64,000 bases of DNA from an uncultured Micrococcales bacterium (GCA_903909605.1 CAIVWH010000015.1:25310-89309), one strand, 5' to 3'; counted from the stretch's first letter, positions 1 through 8,636 are shown. A program made the numbers and translations. Notes: generated by a model from the letters alone, not told the origin.

Positions 1-1353
1 CCGATGACCGCGCTGAACCCGGTTTACACAATCGGTTTCCAGATCGTCGAAACCCTACGCACTCACTTCACCATGGGGCCAACCGCTGCGCGCGAACGCG
101 CTGTAGAGCTGATCACCATGGTCGGCATCCCAGAGCCAGACAAGTCATTCGATAAGTACCCGCACCAGCTTTCCGGTGGTCAGAAGCAGCGCGCCATGAT
201 CGCCGTTGCTCTTGCCTGTGACCCGGCACTGTTGATCGCCGATGAGCCAACCACTGCGCTTGACGTGACCATCCAGGCTGAAATTCTTGACCTGATGCGC
301 GATTTGCGCACCAAGCTCAACTCGGGCATCTTGCTGATCACCCACGACATGGGTGTGGTTGCCGACATGGCCGATGAGATTCTGGTGATGAAGGATGGTC
401 TGACCGTCGAGCACGACACTGCAGACAACATCTTCAACCGCCCGAAGCACCCATACACTCAGCAGCTGCTGGCCGCGGTGCCAAAGCTGGGTTCGGTAAA
501 GGTTCGCGAGCTCAAGCACGTTGGTTCCATCAAGCCTGAGCCAGTGCTTCGCATCACCGATGTCGACATCGAGTACCCGAAGCGCGGCCGCATCCCGGCA
601 TTCAAGGCTGTGCAGGACTTCAGCCTCGAAATCTACCCGGGTGAAATTGTCGGTTTGGTAGGCGAGTCGGGTTCGGGCAAGACCACCATCGGTCGTGCAT
701 CGATCGGTCTGTTGCCAATCAAGAACGGAACCATCTCGGTTGCCGGCAACGACATCTCGAGCGGAAACACCAAGGCGCTCACTCAGATTCGTCGCCACAC
801 CGGAATCGTTTTCCAAGACCCAGCCTCTTCGCTGAACCCGCGTTTGCCAATTGGTGAGAGCATCGGCGAGCCGCTGTTCCTTGCCAAGCTGGCCAAGGGC
901 GATGAGTTGAACCGTCGGGTTGAGGAGCTTCTCGACTCGGTTGAGTTGCCGCGCTCATACCGCAACCGCTACCCACACGAACTTTCAGGTGGTCAGCGTC
1001 AGCGCGTAGGTATTGCGCGAGCCCTTGCGCTCACCCCAGACCTGTTGATCGCCGATGAGCCAACCTCAGCTCTCGACGTGTCGGTGCAGGCCCGATTCCT
1101 CGAACTCCTGCAGCGCCTGCAAGACGAACTGAAGTTTGCTTGTCTCTTCATCACCCACGACCTCGGTGTTGTCGACATCCTGTCGCACCGCATCGCAGTG
1201 ATGCAGCACGGTCGTTTGGTTGAGGTCGGTGCTCGTGATGAGATCCTGAAGCACCCGAAGGATCCGTACACCCAGCGTCTGATTGCAGCCGTTCCGGTGC
1301 CAGACCCAGCTGAGCAGCGTCGCCGCCGCGAAGCACGTTTGGCTGCCAAGTAA
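1..1353 (+). CDS. Dual ABC transporter ATP-binding protein, peptide/nickel type (5' truncated)
   Basis: ATPase energising uptake of oligopeptides or a similar solute through a cytoplasmic-membrane ABC importer. The gene runs off the left edge: the reading frame is open from base 1, and the first ATPase domain lacks its Walker A because that lies upstream. What remains of domain 1 has LSGGQ (about residues 56-60) and a Walker B ending DEP (about 80-82). A complete second domain follows, with Walker A GESGSGKT (220-227), Q-loop FQDP (270-273), LSGGQ (327-331) and DEP (351-353). Both domains carry the C-terminal YTQ(Q/R)L oligopeptide-ATPase tail. This is the DppD-DppF or OppD-OppF fusion common in actinobacteria. 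A strong hairpin terminator follows the stop, so it is probably the last gene of its operon. Substrate cannot be read from the sequence. Confidence 0.93.
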   Translation, partial: PMTALNPVYTIGFQIVETLRTHFTMGPTAARERAVELITMVGIPEPDKSFDKYPHQLSGGQKQRAMIAVALACDPALLIADEPTTALDVTIQAEILDLMRDLRTKLNSGILLITHDMGVVADMADEILVMKDGLTVEHDTADNIFNRPKHPYTQQLLAAVPKLGSVKVRELKHVGSIKPEPVLRITDVDIEYPKRGRIPAFKAVQDFSLEIYPGEIVGLVGESGSGKTTIGRASIGLLPIKNGTISVAGNDISSGNTKALTQIRRHTGIVFQDPASSLNPRLPIGESIGEPLFLAKLAKGDELNRRVEELLDSVELPRSYRNRYPHELSGGQRQRVGIARALALTPDLLIADEPTSALDVSVQARFLELLQRLQDELKFACLFITHDLGVVDILSHRIAVMQHGRLVEVGARDEILKHPKDPYTQRLIAAVPVPDPAEQRRRREARLAAK

Positions 1354-1361
1354 TTCACAGG

Positions 1362-1407
1362 CTGAGCGGGCGGGTCAAGGTAATCTTGATTCGCCCGCTT
1401 AGTTTTT
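1362..1407 (+). terminator. Rho-independent terminator after the ABC ATPase gene
   Basis: CTGAGCGGGCG (1362-1372) pairs with CGCCCGCTTAG (1392-1402) with one G-T pair; an inner TCAAG/CTTGA stem (1375-1379 with 1385-1389) extends it. Five T follow at 1403-1407. It ends only 10 bases before the next start codon. Confidence 0.85.
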
Positions 1408-1417
1408 AAGAGACGTT

Positions 1418-3148
1418 TTGAAAAGAATCTTCGCCACCCTCGCAGCCGTTGCCCTAATGGGTCTTGGTCTCACTGGCTGCACCGCCGGCTCATCCCTGGT
1501 TGCTGGCAGCGCCATCTCGATTGCAGAACTTTCGGCCCTGAACAATTTCAACTCGGATGTGCCAGCCAGCGCCGAATCAGAGCAGGCGAATCGTGACCTT
1601 GCCAACCTGATTCGCCCAAGCTTCTTCAGTCTCGATGCCACCGGCAAAGAGATCGCCAACAAAGACTTTGGCTCGGTCAAGGTGGTTTCGCAGTCGCCGT
1701 TTACCGTTGCATACAAGCTCACTGGCAAGGCCAAGTGGAGCGATGGCGTTCAGGTGACGGCAGATGACCTGCTGGTGTCCTGGCTGGCCGCACGCGACCC
1801 GCTGAAGGCCGGGTTTGCCTCGGTGGCAGCCAATACCGGTTTGAAGTACACCACTGACACACCGGTCGCCTCAGCCGACCACCTGACTCTGACGGTGACC
1901 TATGACCACCAGGTAGCCGACTGGCAAACCGCCCTGCAGGTGAACGCCCCGGCCCACATTGTCGCCGAGCGCGCCTTTAGGTTGACCGACCCTGTTCAGG
2001 CCATCACTCAGTTCGAAGCCGCCGTTAGCCAGGCGAGCCTTTCAGATCAGCAGGCGCTGGCCGGCGATTACTTCGCGGCTTTCTCGTTCAATGCACAAAA
2101 CAAGAACAACCCGGGTCTCAAAGTTTCGGCCGGTGCATACAACATCGTGCAGTTCACTCCGGGTGACTCAATTACTCTCAAGGCCAACCCCTCGTTCAAC
2201 TGGGGCAATTCCGCTCGTGTCGAGAACGTGGCTCTTCGCTTGTTCTCAGACGCCACAAGTGCTCTTGCTGCAATGCAGGCAAAGGCAGTCGATATCGCAA
2301 GCCTTCAGGAATCTGGCCTGGCAACCCTTAGCTCGCTGGTCGCTGTTGCCAAGGGCAACGGTTCGAACTACAAGGTGACTGCATCAAACGACATCGAGTC
2401 GGTGCTGATCAACTTCGGTTCGCAAAGCGTGTTTGCAAATGGCAACAACCCGACTCGCGCTGCGGCCCTGCGTGCGACGATGCTGAACCTGGTGCCGCGC
2501 ACCAAGATTCAGTCTGCGATGCTTTCAGACACTCCGGTCATCGACGCACGCTCATGGATTTACTCGAGCAACTCGAACTACTACCAGCCATTCGTGCAGG
2601 CAAACGGCTCGCAAAGCTACATCGTGCAGAACGCAGAACTCGCGGCCGAGCAGATGAGCGCAATCAGCATTTCGAAGCCAGTGTCGGTTCGCGTTCTCTA
2701 TGACTCGACCAACCCGCGCGCAAAGCAAGAGTTCACGCTGCTCGGCCAGTACGCCGCAAGTGCCGGATTCACGCTTGTCGATATCTCCACTCAGACTCCG
2801 AGCGAGACCGCTGCAACCGGCGCATTTGATCTCTACATAACAGCAGTTCCGCTCGGTGGCGAAGACGGCGGCAACCCATACTGGTTCGCAGGCAACACTC
2901 TGAATAACTTCAGCGACGCCAAGCTCGATGCCCTTTTGGTGGCCTATGGGTCGAAAACTAAGCAAATCGACCAGATTTCAGCCCTAAAAGACATTGATAC
3001 CGAACTTTATGCGGCCCAGTTCGGCCTGCCGCTTTACCAGGTGCCCTCTCTTCTGGTTTACTCGAAGAAGATTTCGGCACTGGTGCCGGCCCCGTATGGC
3101 GCAAGCGCCACCTACGGATACTGGAACTGGCAAGTCGCCGGCAACTAA
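1418..3148 (+). CDS. Family-5 extracellular solute-binding lipoprotein, possibly LpqW-like
   Basis: Secreted lipoprotein of the SBP_bac_5 (Dpp/Opp-type) fold. The N-terminus is a lipoprotein signal peptide: MKRIF, a hydrophobic stretch, then lipobox LTGC with acylated Cys21. The length of 576 residues suits the family, and the stretch around KWSDGVQVTADDLLVSW matches the conserved family region. The start is TTG at 1418. Because an ATPase gene precedes it, it could be the importer's binding protein. However, a strong terminator separates the two, and in mycobacteria a diverged SBP-5 lipoprotein, LpqW, sits next to typA, as this one does (from memory). LpqW acts in cell-envelope lipoglycan control rather than uptake. 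Fold and lipoprotein status are confident; role is open. Confidence 0.85.
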   Translation: MKRIFATLAAVALMGLGLTGCTAGSSLVAGSAISIAELSALNNFNSDVPASAESEQANRDLANLIRPSFFSLDATGKEIANKDFGSVKVVSQSPFTVAYKLTGKAKWSDGVQVTADDLLVSWLAARDPLKAGFASVAANTGLKYTTDTPVASADHLTLTVTYDHQVADWQTALQVNAPAHIVAERAFRLTDPVQAITQFEAAVSQASLSDQQALAGDYFAAFSFNAQNKNNPGLKVSAGAYNIVQFTPGDSITLKANPSFNWGNSARVENVALRLFSDATSALAAMQAKAVDIASLQESGLATLSSLVAVAKGNGSNYKVTASNDIESVLINFGSQSVFANGNNPTRAAALRATMLNLVPRTKIQSAMLSDTPVIDARSWIYSSNSNYYQPFVQANGSQSYIVQNAELAAEQMSAISISKPVSVRVLYDSTNPRAKQEFTLLGQYAASAGFTLVDISTQTPSETAATGAFDLYITAVPLGGEDGGNPYWFAGNTLNNFSDAKLDALLVAYGSKTKQIDQISALKDIDTELYAAQFGLPLYQVPSLLVYSKKISALVPAPYGASATYGYWNWQVAGN

Positions 3149-3169
3149 TTAATCAAAGGAACCAAAAAG

Positions 3170-5080
3170 ATGGCTATTGCCTCGCGCTCAGACCTGCGCA
3201 ACGTTGCGATTGTTGCGCACGTTGACCACGGCAAGACCACCCTGGTCGATGCCATGCTTCGCCAGACCGGCTCGTTCAGCGACCACTCGAACGTAGGCGA
3301 GCGCGTGATGGACTCGGGCGACCTCGAGCGCGAAAAGGGAATCACCATCTTGGCCAAGAACACAGCGATTGCCTACAAGGGCAAGTCGAGCGGTGGTCAA
3401 GAGATCACCATCAACGTGATCGACACCCCAGGCCACGCTGACTTCGGTGGCGAGGTTGAGCGCGGTCTCTCGATGGTTGACGGCGTTGTCCTCTTGGTTG
3501 ATGCATCCGAAGGCCCGTTGCCACAGACTCGCTTCGTTCTGCGCAAGGCTCTCGAGTCGAACCTGCCAGTGATTCTTTTGGTCAACAAGACCGACCGCCC
3601 GGATGCACGCATCGACGAAGTCGTTGAAGAGACTCACGACTTGCTGCTCGGCCTTGCAAGCGACATTCACGAGGATGTTCCTGACCTAGACGTCGACGCA
3701 ATTCTCGACCTTCCGGTTATTTATGCATCGGGTCGTGCCGGCCGCGCTTCGTTCAACAAGCCAGCCGACGGCACCCTGCCAGACAACGAAGACCTCGAGC
3801 CTCTTTTCGAGGCAATCATGAAGTACATCCCGGCTCCGAAGTATGACGACGAGCACCCGCTTCAGGCGCACGTCACCAACTTGGATGCATCGCCGTTCCT
3901 CGGTCGTCTTGCACTTCTACGCATTTTCAACGGCACCTTGAAGAAGGGCCAGCAGGTTGCATGGGTTCGCCACGATGGCACCACCCAGAACGTAAAGATC
4001 ACCGAGCTGCTCAAGACCAAGGCGCTCGACCGTTTCCCAACGGATGAGGCAAACCCTGGCGACATCGTCGCAGTTGCCGGCATCGAAGACATCACCATCG
4101 GTGAGACCCTTGCCGACCCGAACGACGTTCGCCCGCTGCCGCTGATCAAGGTTGACGACCCTGCAATTTCGATGACTATCGGTATCAACACCTCGCCTAT
4201 GGCAGGTCGCGTTAAGGGCGCAAAGGTCACCGCACGTTTGGTGAAAGACCGTCTAGACCGCGAGCTCATCGGTAACGTATCGCTCAAGGTTTTGCCTACC
4301 GACCGCCCAGATGCCTGGGAGGTTCAGGGACGCGGCGAACTTGCTCTTGCCATCCTGGTTGAGCAGATGCGTCGCGAGGGCTATGAGCTCACCGTGGGCA
4401 AGCCACAGGTAGTTACCAAGAAGATTGACGGCAAGCTGCACGAGCCTGTTGAAGACCTGACCATCGACGTGCCAGAGGAGTTCCTCGGCGCAATGACTCA
4501 GCTGATGGCTGCTCGCAAGGGTCGCATGAAGAACATGATCAACCACTCAACCGGTTGGGTTCGCATGGAGTTTATGGTTCCGAGCCGTGGCCTCATCGGC
4601 TTCCGCACCGAGTTCCTGACCACCACCAAGGGCACCGGAATCGCCAACGCGCTTTCGGCAGGCTACGAGCCTTGGGCAGGCGAAATCGTTACCCGTCAAA
4701 ACGGTTCGATGGTTGCCGACCGTGCCGGAGTTGCAACCCCGTTTGCGATGATCGCACTTCAGGAGCGCGGTTCGTTCTTCGTTCAGCCGACCGAAGAGGT
4801 TTACATGGGCATGGTCGTGGGCGAGAACTCACGTGCCGATGACATGGAAGTCAACATCACCAAGGAAAAGAAGCTAACCAACATGCGTGCAGCTTCTAGC
4901 GATGAGTTCCAGGCGCTGACCCCACCGAAGAAGCTTTCGCTGGAAGAGTGTCTCGAGTTCGCTCGCGAAGACGAGTGTGTTGAGGTTACCCCTGAGGCAA
5001 CCCGCATTCGCAAGGTTGAGCTTGACCCGAACCTGCGTGCGCGTGCTGCAAGCGCTCGCAAGCGTGCTAACGACAACTAG
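3170..5080 (+). CDS. typA: Translational GTPase TypA/BipA
   Basis: Ribosome-binding GTPase of the EF-G/LepA class, involved in ribosome assembly and stress or cold adaptation. The G domain is complete: AHVDHGKTT (about 16-24), DTPGHADFGGE (G3) and NKTDRPDAR (G4). EF-G-like domains follow, with the TypA C-terminal region (RGLIGFRTEFLT, TKEKKLTNMRA). Length (636) is normal. ATG 3170 follows an AAGGAA ribosome site. It lies 21 bases after the solute-binding lipoprotein gene and is likely co-transcribed. A hairpin terminator begins 14 bases after the stop and is shared with the convergent iron permease gene. Confidence 0.97.
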   Translation: MAIASRSDLRNVAIVAHVDHGKTTLVDAMLRQTGSFSDHSNVGERVMDSGDLEREKGITILAKNTAIAYKGKSSGGQEITINVIDTPGHADFGGEVERGLSMVDGVVLLVDASEGPLPQTRFVLRKALESNLPVILLVNKTDRPDARIDEVVEETHDLLLGLASDIHEDVPDLDVDAILDLPVIYASGRAGRASFNKPADGTLPDNEDLEPLFEAIMKYIPAPKYDDEHPLQAHVTNLDASPFLGRLALLRIFNGTLKKGQQVAWVRHDGTTQNVKITELLKTKALDRFPTDEANPGDIVAVAGIEDITIGETLADPNDVRPLPLIKVDDPAISMTIGINTSPMAGRVKGAKVTARLVKDRLDRELIGNVSLKVLPTDRPDAWEVQGRGELALAILVEQMRREGYELTVGKPQVVTKKIDGKLHEPVEDLTIDVPEEFLGAMTQLMAARKGRMKNMINHSTGWVRMEFMVPSRGLIGFRTEFLTTTKGTGIANALSAGYEPWAGEIVTRQNGSMVADRAGVATPFAMIALQERGSFFVQPTEEVYMGMVVGENSRADDMEVNITKEKKLTNMRAASSDEFQALTPPKKLSLEECLEFAREDECVEVTPEATRIRKVELDPNLRARAASARKRANDN

Positions 5081-5093
5081 TTTGTGGTTTGTG

Positions 5094-5124
5094 AAAAGCG
5101 TCGCGCCTAGTGTGCGGCGCTTTT
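5094..5124. terminator. Bidirectional terminator between typA and the FTR1 permease gene
   Basis: AAAAGCGTCGC (5094-5104) pairs with GCGGCGCTTTT (5114-5124), 11 bp with one G-T pair, with A and T tracts on the two sides so that it can work both ways. The FTR1 stop codon (5107-5109) is in the loop, and the last five codons of that gene form one arm. Confidence 0.85.
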
Positions 5125-5916
5125 TGCTTTTGCCGAGCGTAGGTATAGAACGCTGACCGGAATCAGGTAGGCGAACCAAACCAGCGTCTGAAGCACGGAT
5201 GGTGCCGGATTGAAGCTGATCAGACCGTGCAGCACTGCCTCGAGAGGCGAACCGTTTGGCAAGCCCGCAGACAGGTCGTAGGTGTGGTTCTGCAGCGGCA
5301 GCGTGAGAATCTCCTCAAACTCTGAAACTGCATAGGCCAAGATGCCGGCCGAAACGATGATTAGAAACACTCCGGTGTAGCGAAAGAATTTCGCCAGGTT
5401 GATGCCGAGTGCGCCGCGAAAGCTGAGGTAGCCAAGCACGGCTGCAAGACCTATTCCAAGCGCGGCGCCGATCACCGGATTGTCACCCTCCGCTGTTGCG
5501 CGAGCTGCGCTCCACAAAAAGATTGAGGTTTCGACGCCCTCGCGAATCACGGCAAGGAAGGCGATGGTCGCCAGGCCGAAGGTTGCGGTGCCGGTTGCAT
5601 CGACTTTGCCGCGCAGTTCGGCTCCCATGCCGCGGCTCTGCGATTTCATCCAGAAGACCATCCAGGTGACGAAGGCAACCGCGATGATGCTGGTCGTGCC
5701 ACCGATGATTTGATTGAGCCCGCCCTCGACGTTTTCGACGGTCAGGTTGAGAATTAGGCCAAGTGCAACCGAGAGCACCAGCGCTAGGGCAACGCCTGCC
5801 ATTACCTGGGGGACTGCCTTGCGGCGGTCGGTTTTGGCTAGATAGGCCACGAGGATGCCGATGATCAGCGCGGCTTCTAAGCCCTCGCGCAGACCAATCA
5901 AAAAGTTAGCCAGCAT
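5107..5916 (-). CDS. efeU: FTR1/EfeU-family high-affinity iron permease
   Basis: Membrane permease for iron of the FTR1 family (EfeU in bacteria). The two hallmark metal-binding motifs are present: REGLE (residues 10-14) in the first membrane segment and REGVE (125-129) in a later one. About seven hydrophobic segments and 269 residues are typical. ATG 5916 is preceded by GAAAGG at proper spacing and by a possible -10 GATACT (minus strand; plus positions 5934-5939). The usual partners EfeO and EfeB are not adjacent. Two overlapping DtxR-like iron boxes lie 40-70 bases upstream, so iron repression is likely. The 3' end of the gene is embedded in the terminator shared with typA. Confidence 0.93.
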   Translation of the reverse strand: MLANFLIGLREGLEAALIIGILVAYLAKTDRRKAVPQVMAGVALALVLSVALGLILNLTVENVEGGLNQIIGGTTSIIAVAFVTWMVFWMKSQSRGMGAELRGKVDATGTATFGLATIAFLAVIREGVETSIFLWSAARATAEGDNPVIGAALGIGLAAVLGYLSFRGALGINLAKFFRYTGVFLIIVSAGILAYAVSEFEEILTLPLQNHTYDLSAGLPNGSPLEAVLHGLISFNPAPSVLQTLVWFAYLIPVSVLYLRSAKAKSAAH

Positions 5917-5933
5917 GGTGCCTTTCTCGTCCC

Positions 5934-5939
5934 AGTATC
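5934..5939 (-). promoter_or_regulatory. Possible -10 of the iron permease promoter
   Basis: GATACT on the minus strand, 17 bases before the ATG. A TTGCCT-like -35 at 5959-5964 (spacing 19) falls inside the iron boxes. Confidence 0.4.
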
Positions 5940-5955
5940 ATCTGGGACTTGAACA

Positions 5956-5986
5956 GTAAGGCAAGCCTAAGTTAGGCCAACCTAAC
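5956..5986. promoter_or_regulatory. Tandem overlapping DtxR/IdeR-type iron boxes
   Basis: Positions 5967-5985 match the DtxR/IdeR consensus TTAGGTTAGGCTAACCTAA at 16 of 19 bases by hand count; the core GTTAGGCCAACCTAA (5971-5985) differs from the consensus in one base. A second, weaker copy (about 12 of 19) at 5957-5975 is shifted by 10 bases, one helical turn. The region lies between the iron permease gene (minus) and the PIG-L gene (plus) and overlaps the likely -35 regions of both. Confidence 0.75.
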
Positions 5987-6001
5987 TCGTCAAGCCTGGC
6001 T

Positions 6002-6007
6002 TAAAGT
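6002..6007 (+). promoter_or_regulatory. -10 element of a leaderless promoter (PIG-L gene)
   Basis: TAAAGT ends 7 bases before the A of ATG 6014, so transcription would start at or next to the start codon. The expected -35 position overlaps the second iron box. Confidence 0.55.
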
Positions 6008-6013
6008 AGAGGG

Positions 6014-7156
6014 ATGCCAAAGCAAACTCTCAACGCCCGCCGTGTGCTCATCGTGCACGCGCATCCAGACGATGAAAGTCTGTTTACTGGCAACATCATC
6101 GCCGAGCGCTTGGCAGCCGGGGCAGAGGTTTTCGTTTTGACCCTCACTCGCGGCGAGCGAGGCACAGTGAAGCTGGAAGAGCTCAAGGGGCTTGAAGGGC
6201 AACTCGGCCCAATGGGGGCATTCCGCGAGGGTGAACTTCGCGTTGCAATTTCAGAACTCGGCAAAGCGGGCCACGGCACTTTGCAGCACGCGTTTGCCGG
6301 CACCCGCGCCTATCTCGATAGCGGCATGCGCATGACTCCGCTTGGCAAGCCCGCAAAACCTCGCCGGCTCGACGAACTCGCGCTTTCCTCGGCAAGCACG
6401 CCGATCATCGCAGAAGATATCGTGCGGGTGATGAATGCATTCAAACCGGATGCCGTCATCACCTACAACGCGAAGGGTGGCTACGGTCATCCCGATCACA
6501 AGCAGGCGCACCAGGCAACCGCCATGGCTTTGCGCCAGTTTCGACGCACGCGTCGACGCGCGCCACAGTTTTGGGTAATCGCCGAACCTAACGAACGTTT
6601 TGAAGTCGCGATTGGCGATGCGAACACCGCAAAAATCAAGAAGGCCGCGCTGGAGGCGCACGCATCCCAGGTAACGGTGAACAGCGAAACCTATTCGGTG
6701 GTGCCTGGTCACGAGATTCGCTACGACGCCCCAGAGCGAATTCGTCGTGCCAACCCAAGCCCTTGGGTTTTGCTTCGCCCGGTGCTCACCTTCTTCTGGG
6801 CTGCGCCTCTCGGAATCTTGCTTGGGCTTGCCGGCACACTGCTGCACTCGGTCACGGCCACTACCAAAGACCATTACCCAATCGGGCTGGTGGTAGCGCT
6901 AGTCATGGTGGCGGCGCTAGCTTTGGCGCTGCGCCTGCTTAGAAACAGTCGCGGTGCGCTTTACCTGATGACCGCAGCTTTTATCTCGACTGTTTTCTGG
7001 CTGGCACAGAAGCAACCCGGTGGCGAGGTTCTGATTCTCGGCAACCAGATTGGCGATACCTGGGCTTATGGCTCGATGATCATCTGCGCGGTTGTCATGC
7101 TGTTTCCGAGAATTCGGCCGGGCAGCTGGCGCCGCAGCGCGGCCGGTCACCGTTAA
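6014..7156 (+). CDS. PIG-L/LmbE-family deacetylase with fused C-terminal membrane domain (MshB-like)
   Basis: Zinc-dependent N-acetyl-glucosamine-type deacetylase of the PIG-L family; in actinobacteria MshB acts in mycothiol synthesis and Mca on mycothiol conjugates. The N-terminal ~235 residues carry the metal/catalytic motif HPDDE (17-21) and the second motif HPDHKQAH (159-166). The C-terminal part (about 255-375) has four hydrophobic segments, unusual for MshB. In mycobacteria mshB is followed by a separate small membrane protein gene (Rv1171), then the fdxC and dapC genes. Here ferredoxin and dapC follow directly, so this looks like mshB fused to an Rv1171-like domain. Substrate is inferred only from context. 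The start is ATG 6014 behind a leaderless-type -10. Confidence 0.85.
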   Translation: MPKQTLNARRVLIVHAHPDDESLFTGNIIAERLAAGAEVFVLTLTRGERGTVKLEELKGLEGQLGPMGAFREGELRVAISELGKAGHGTLQHAFAGTRAYLDSGMRMTPLGKPAKPRRLDELALSSASTPIIAEDIVRVMNAFKPDAVITYNAKGGYGHPDHKQAHQATAMALRQFRRTRRRAPQFWVIAEPNERFEVAIGDANTAKIKKAALEAHASQVTVNSETYSVVPGHEIRYDAPERIRRANPSPWVLLRPVLTFFWAAPLGILLGLAGTLLHSVTATTKDHYPIGLVVALVMVAALALALRLLRNSRGALYLMTAAFISTVFWLAQKQPGGEVLILGNQIGDTWAYGSMIICAVVMLFPRIRPGSWRRSAAGHR

Positions 7157-7182
7157 ACTATTCGCAGGTTTAGGAGCAAATC

Positions 7183-7503
7183 GTGACTTATGTAATCGCA
7201 CTTCCTTGCGTCGATGTCAAAGACAAGGCGTGCATCGAAGAGTGCCCGGTTGACTGCATCTATGAGGGCGACCGCATGCTCTACATCCACCCAGACGAGT
7301 GTGTCGACTGCGGTGCCTGCGAGCCGGTTTGCCCAGTCGAAGCCATTTACTACGAGGATGACCTGCCAAGTCAGTGGGCCGACTACTACAAGGCAAACGT
7401 CGAATTCTTCAGCATGGTAGGTTCGCCCGGTGGCGCTGCCAAGGTTGGCAAGATTGCCGGCGATCATCCGGTAGTCGAGGCCGTAGCTCCTCAGGGCAAC
7501 TAG
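7183..7503 (+). CDS. fdxA: Seven-iron ferredoxin
   Basis: Small electron carrier with one [3Fe-4S] and one [4Fe-4S] cluster. Cysteines at 9, 17, 21, 25 and 40, 43, 46, 50 give the familiar CxxxxxxxCxxxC and CxxCxxCxxxCP patterns; IEECPVDCIYEG and HPDECVDCGACEPVCP are classic FdxA/FdxC sequence. GTG 7183 has AGGAG (7172-7176) upstream, and TAAACT at 7154-7159 could be its -10. The gene is two bases ahead of dapC, a linkage known in mycobacteria and relatives. Confidence 0.96.
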   Translation: MTYVIALPCVDVKDKACIEECPVDCIYEGDRMLYIHPDECVDCGACEPVCPVEAIYYEDDLPSQWADYYKANVEFFSMVGSPGGAAKVGKIAGDHPVVEAVAPQGN

Positions 7504-7505
7504 TC

Positions 7506-8603
7506 GTGTTCGACCGCCTGCCCGAGTATCCGTGGGAGCTGTTGACCCCATACAAGCAAAAGGCGAGCGCTCACGCGGGCGGATTGGTTGATCTTTCGGT
7601 TGGTTCGCCTGTCGACCCAACACCTTCTGTGATTCAGGATGCGCTCATCGCTGGTTCAAACTCACCGGGATATCCTTCAACCGGTGGATCGCCCGAATTC
7701 AAAAACGCGGTTGTCGAATGGTTTGCTCGCCGTCGCGGCGTCGAGGGTATAAAACCCGAGCAGGTAATGCCAAGCATCGGTTCGAAAGAACTGATTTCTT
7801 GGTTGCCACTGATGCTCGGGCTTGGGCCTGGCGATGTGGTTGTTCAGCCCGAGGCGGCATACACGGCCTATGCGGTCGGAGCTGCGCTCTGCGGTGCCGA
7901 GATCGTGAGTGAAAACGATCCGGCCAAGTGGCCAACCAACGCCAAGCTGATTTGGATCAACTCGCCGGGTAACCCAGATGGTCGCGTGCTTTCAGTTGAA
8001 CAGATGAAGGCAGCGGTCGATCGCGCTCGCGAACTCGGTGCTCTGTTGGCAAGCGACGAGTGCTACGCAGAACTCGGCTGGGATGAGTGGGCTGACCAGA
8101 CGATTCCGAGCGCACTCGATCCGCGCGTCTGTGGCAACTCGCCTGCCGGCGTTCTTGTGCTCTACTCGCTGAGCAAGCAGTCGAACCTCGCCGGCTACCG
8201 CGCTGCATTTGCCGTTGGCGAGGCGAGTCTGGTGAAGCAGTTGGTGAACATTCGCATGCACGCTGGCCTGAACACTCCCGGCCCAGTGCAGAAGGTCATG
8301 GCGGTGGCCCTCGGCGACTACGAGCACGTTGCAATCGAGCGAGAACTTTACCGCGAACGCCGCGAGGTGCTGCTCGGGGCTCTTCGGGCTTACGGCTTCG
8401 AACTTAGCGAGAGCAAGGCCGGCCTTTACCTTTGGGCCACCCTCGGCGAAGACTGCTGGCAAACAGTTGCCAGGATGGCGGAACTGGGCATCCTGGTTGG
8501 GCCCGGTGAGTTCTACGGCGCCAAGAATTCGAACTACGTTCGCTTTGCTCTAACGGCCACGGATGAACGTATTGCCGAGGCTGCACGTCGGCTAATCGGT
8601 TAG
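7506..8603 (+). CDS. dapC: N-succinyldiaminopimelate aminotransferase
   Basis: PLP-dependent fold-type I aminotransferase of the succinylase branch of lysine/meso-diaminopimelate synthesis, converting N-succinyl-2-amino-6-ketopimelate to N-succinyl-LL-DAP with glutamate. The likely PLP lysine is K224 in YSLSKQSNLAGYR, and SPGNPDG is the typical substrate/cofactor loop. The N-terminus (FDRLPEYPWELL) is typical of actinobacterial DapC. The frame stays open upstream through ferredoxin, but GTG 7506, two bases after the ferredoxin stop, fits the family length (365 residues). It is translationally linked to fdxA. Confidence 0.92.
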   Translation: MFDRLPEYPWELLTPYKQKASAHAGGLVDLSVGSPVDPTPSVIQDALIAGSNSPGYPSTGGSPEFKNAVVEWFARRRGVEGIKPEQVMPSIGSKELISWLPLMLGLGPGDVVVQPEAAYTAYAVGAALCGAEIVSENDPAKWPTNAKLIWINSPGNPDGRVLSVEQMKAAVDRARELGALLASDECYAELGWDEWADQTIPSALDPRVCGNSPAGVLVLYSLSKQSNLAGYRAAFAVGEASLVKQLVNIRMHAGLNTPGPVQKVMAVALGDYEHVAIERELYRERREVLLGALRAYGFELSESKAGLYLWATLGEDCWQTVARMAELGILVGPGEFYGAKNSNYVRFALTATDERIAEAARRLIG

Positions 8604-8622
8604 CATTAAGCCGCAAAACACC

Positions 8623-8628
8623 TAGCCT
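8623..8628 (+). promoter_or_regulatory. -10 element before gltA
   Basis: TAGCCT with 8 bases to ATG 8637; near-leaderless promoter of the same type as others in the window. Confidence 0.45.
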
Positions 8629-8636
8629 GGAGCCAA

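Noticed and set aside
7374..7505. Upstream extension of dapC inside the ferredoxin gene
   Set aside because: The family N-terminus begins at GTG 7506; the extension is the off-frame of fdxA.
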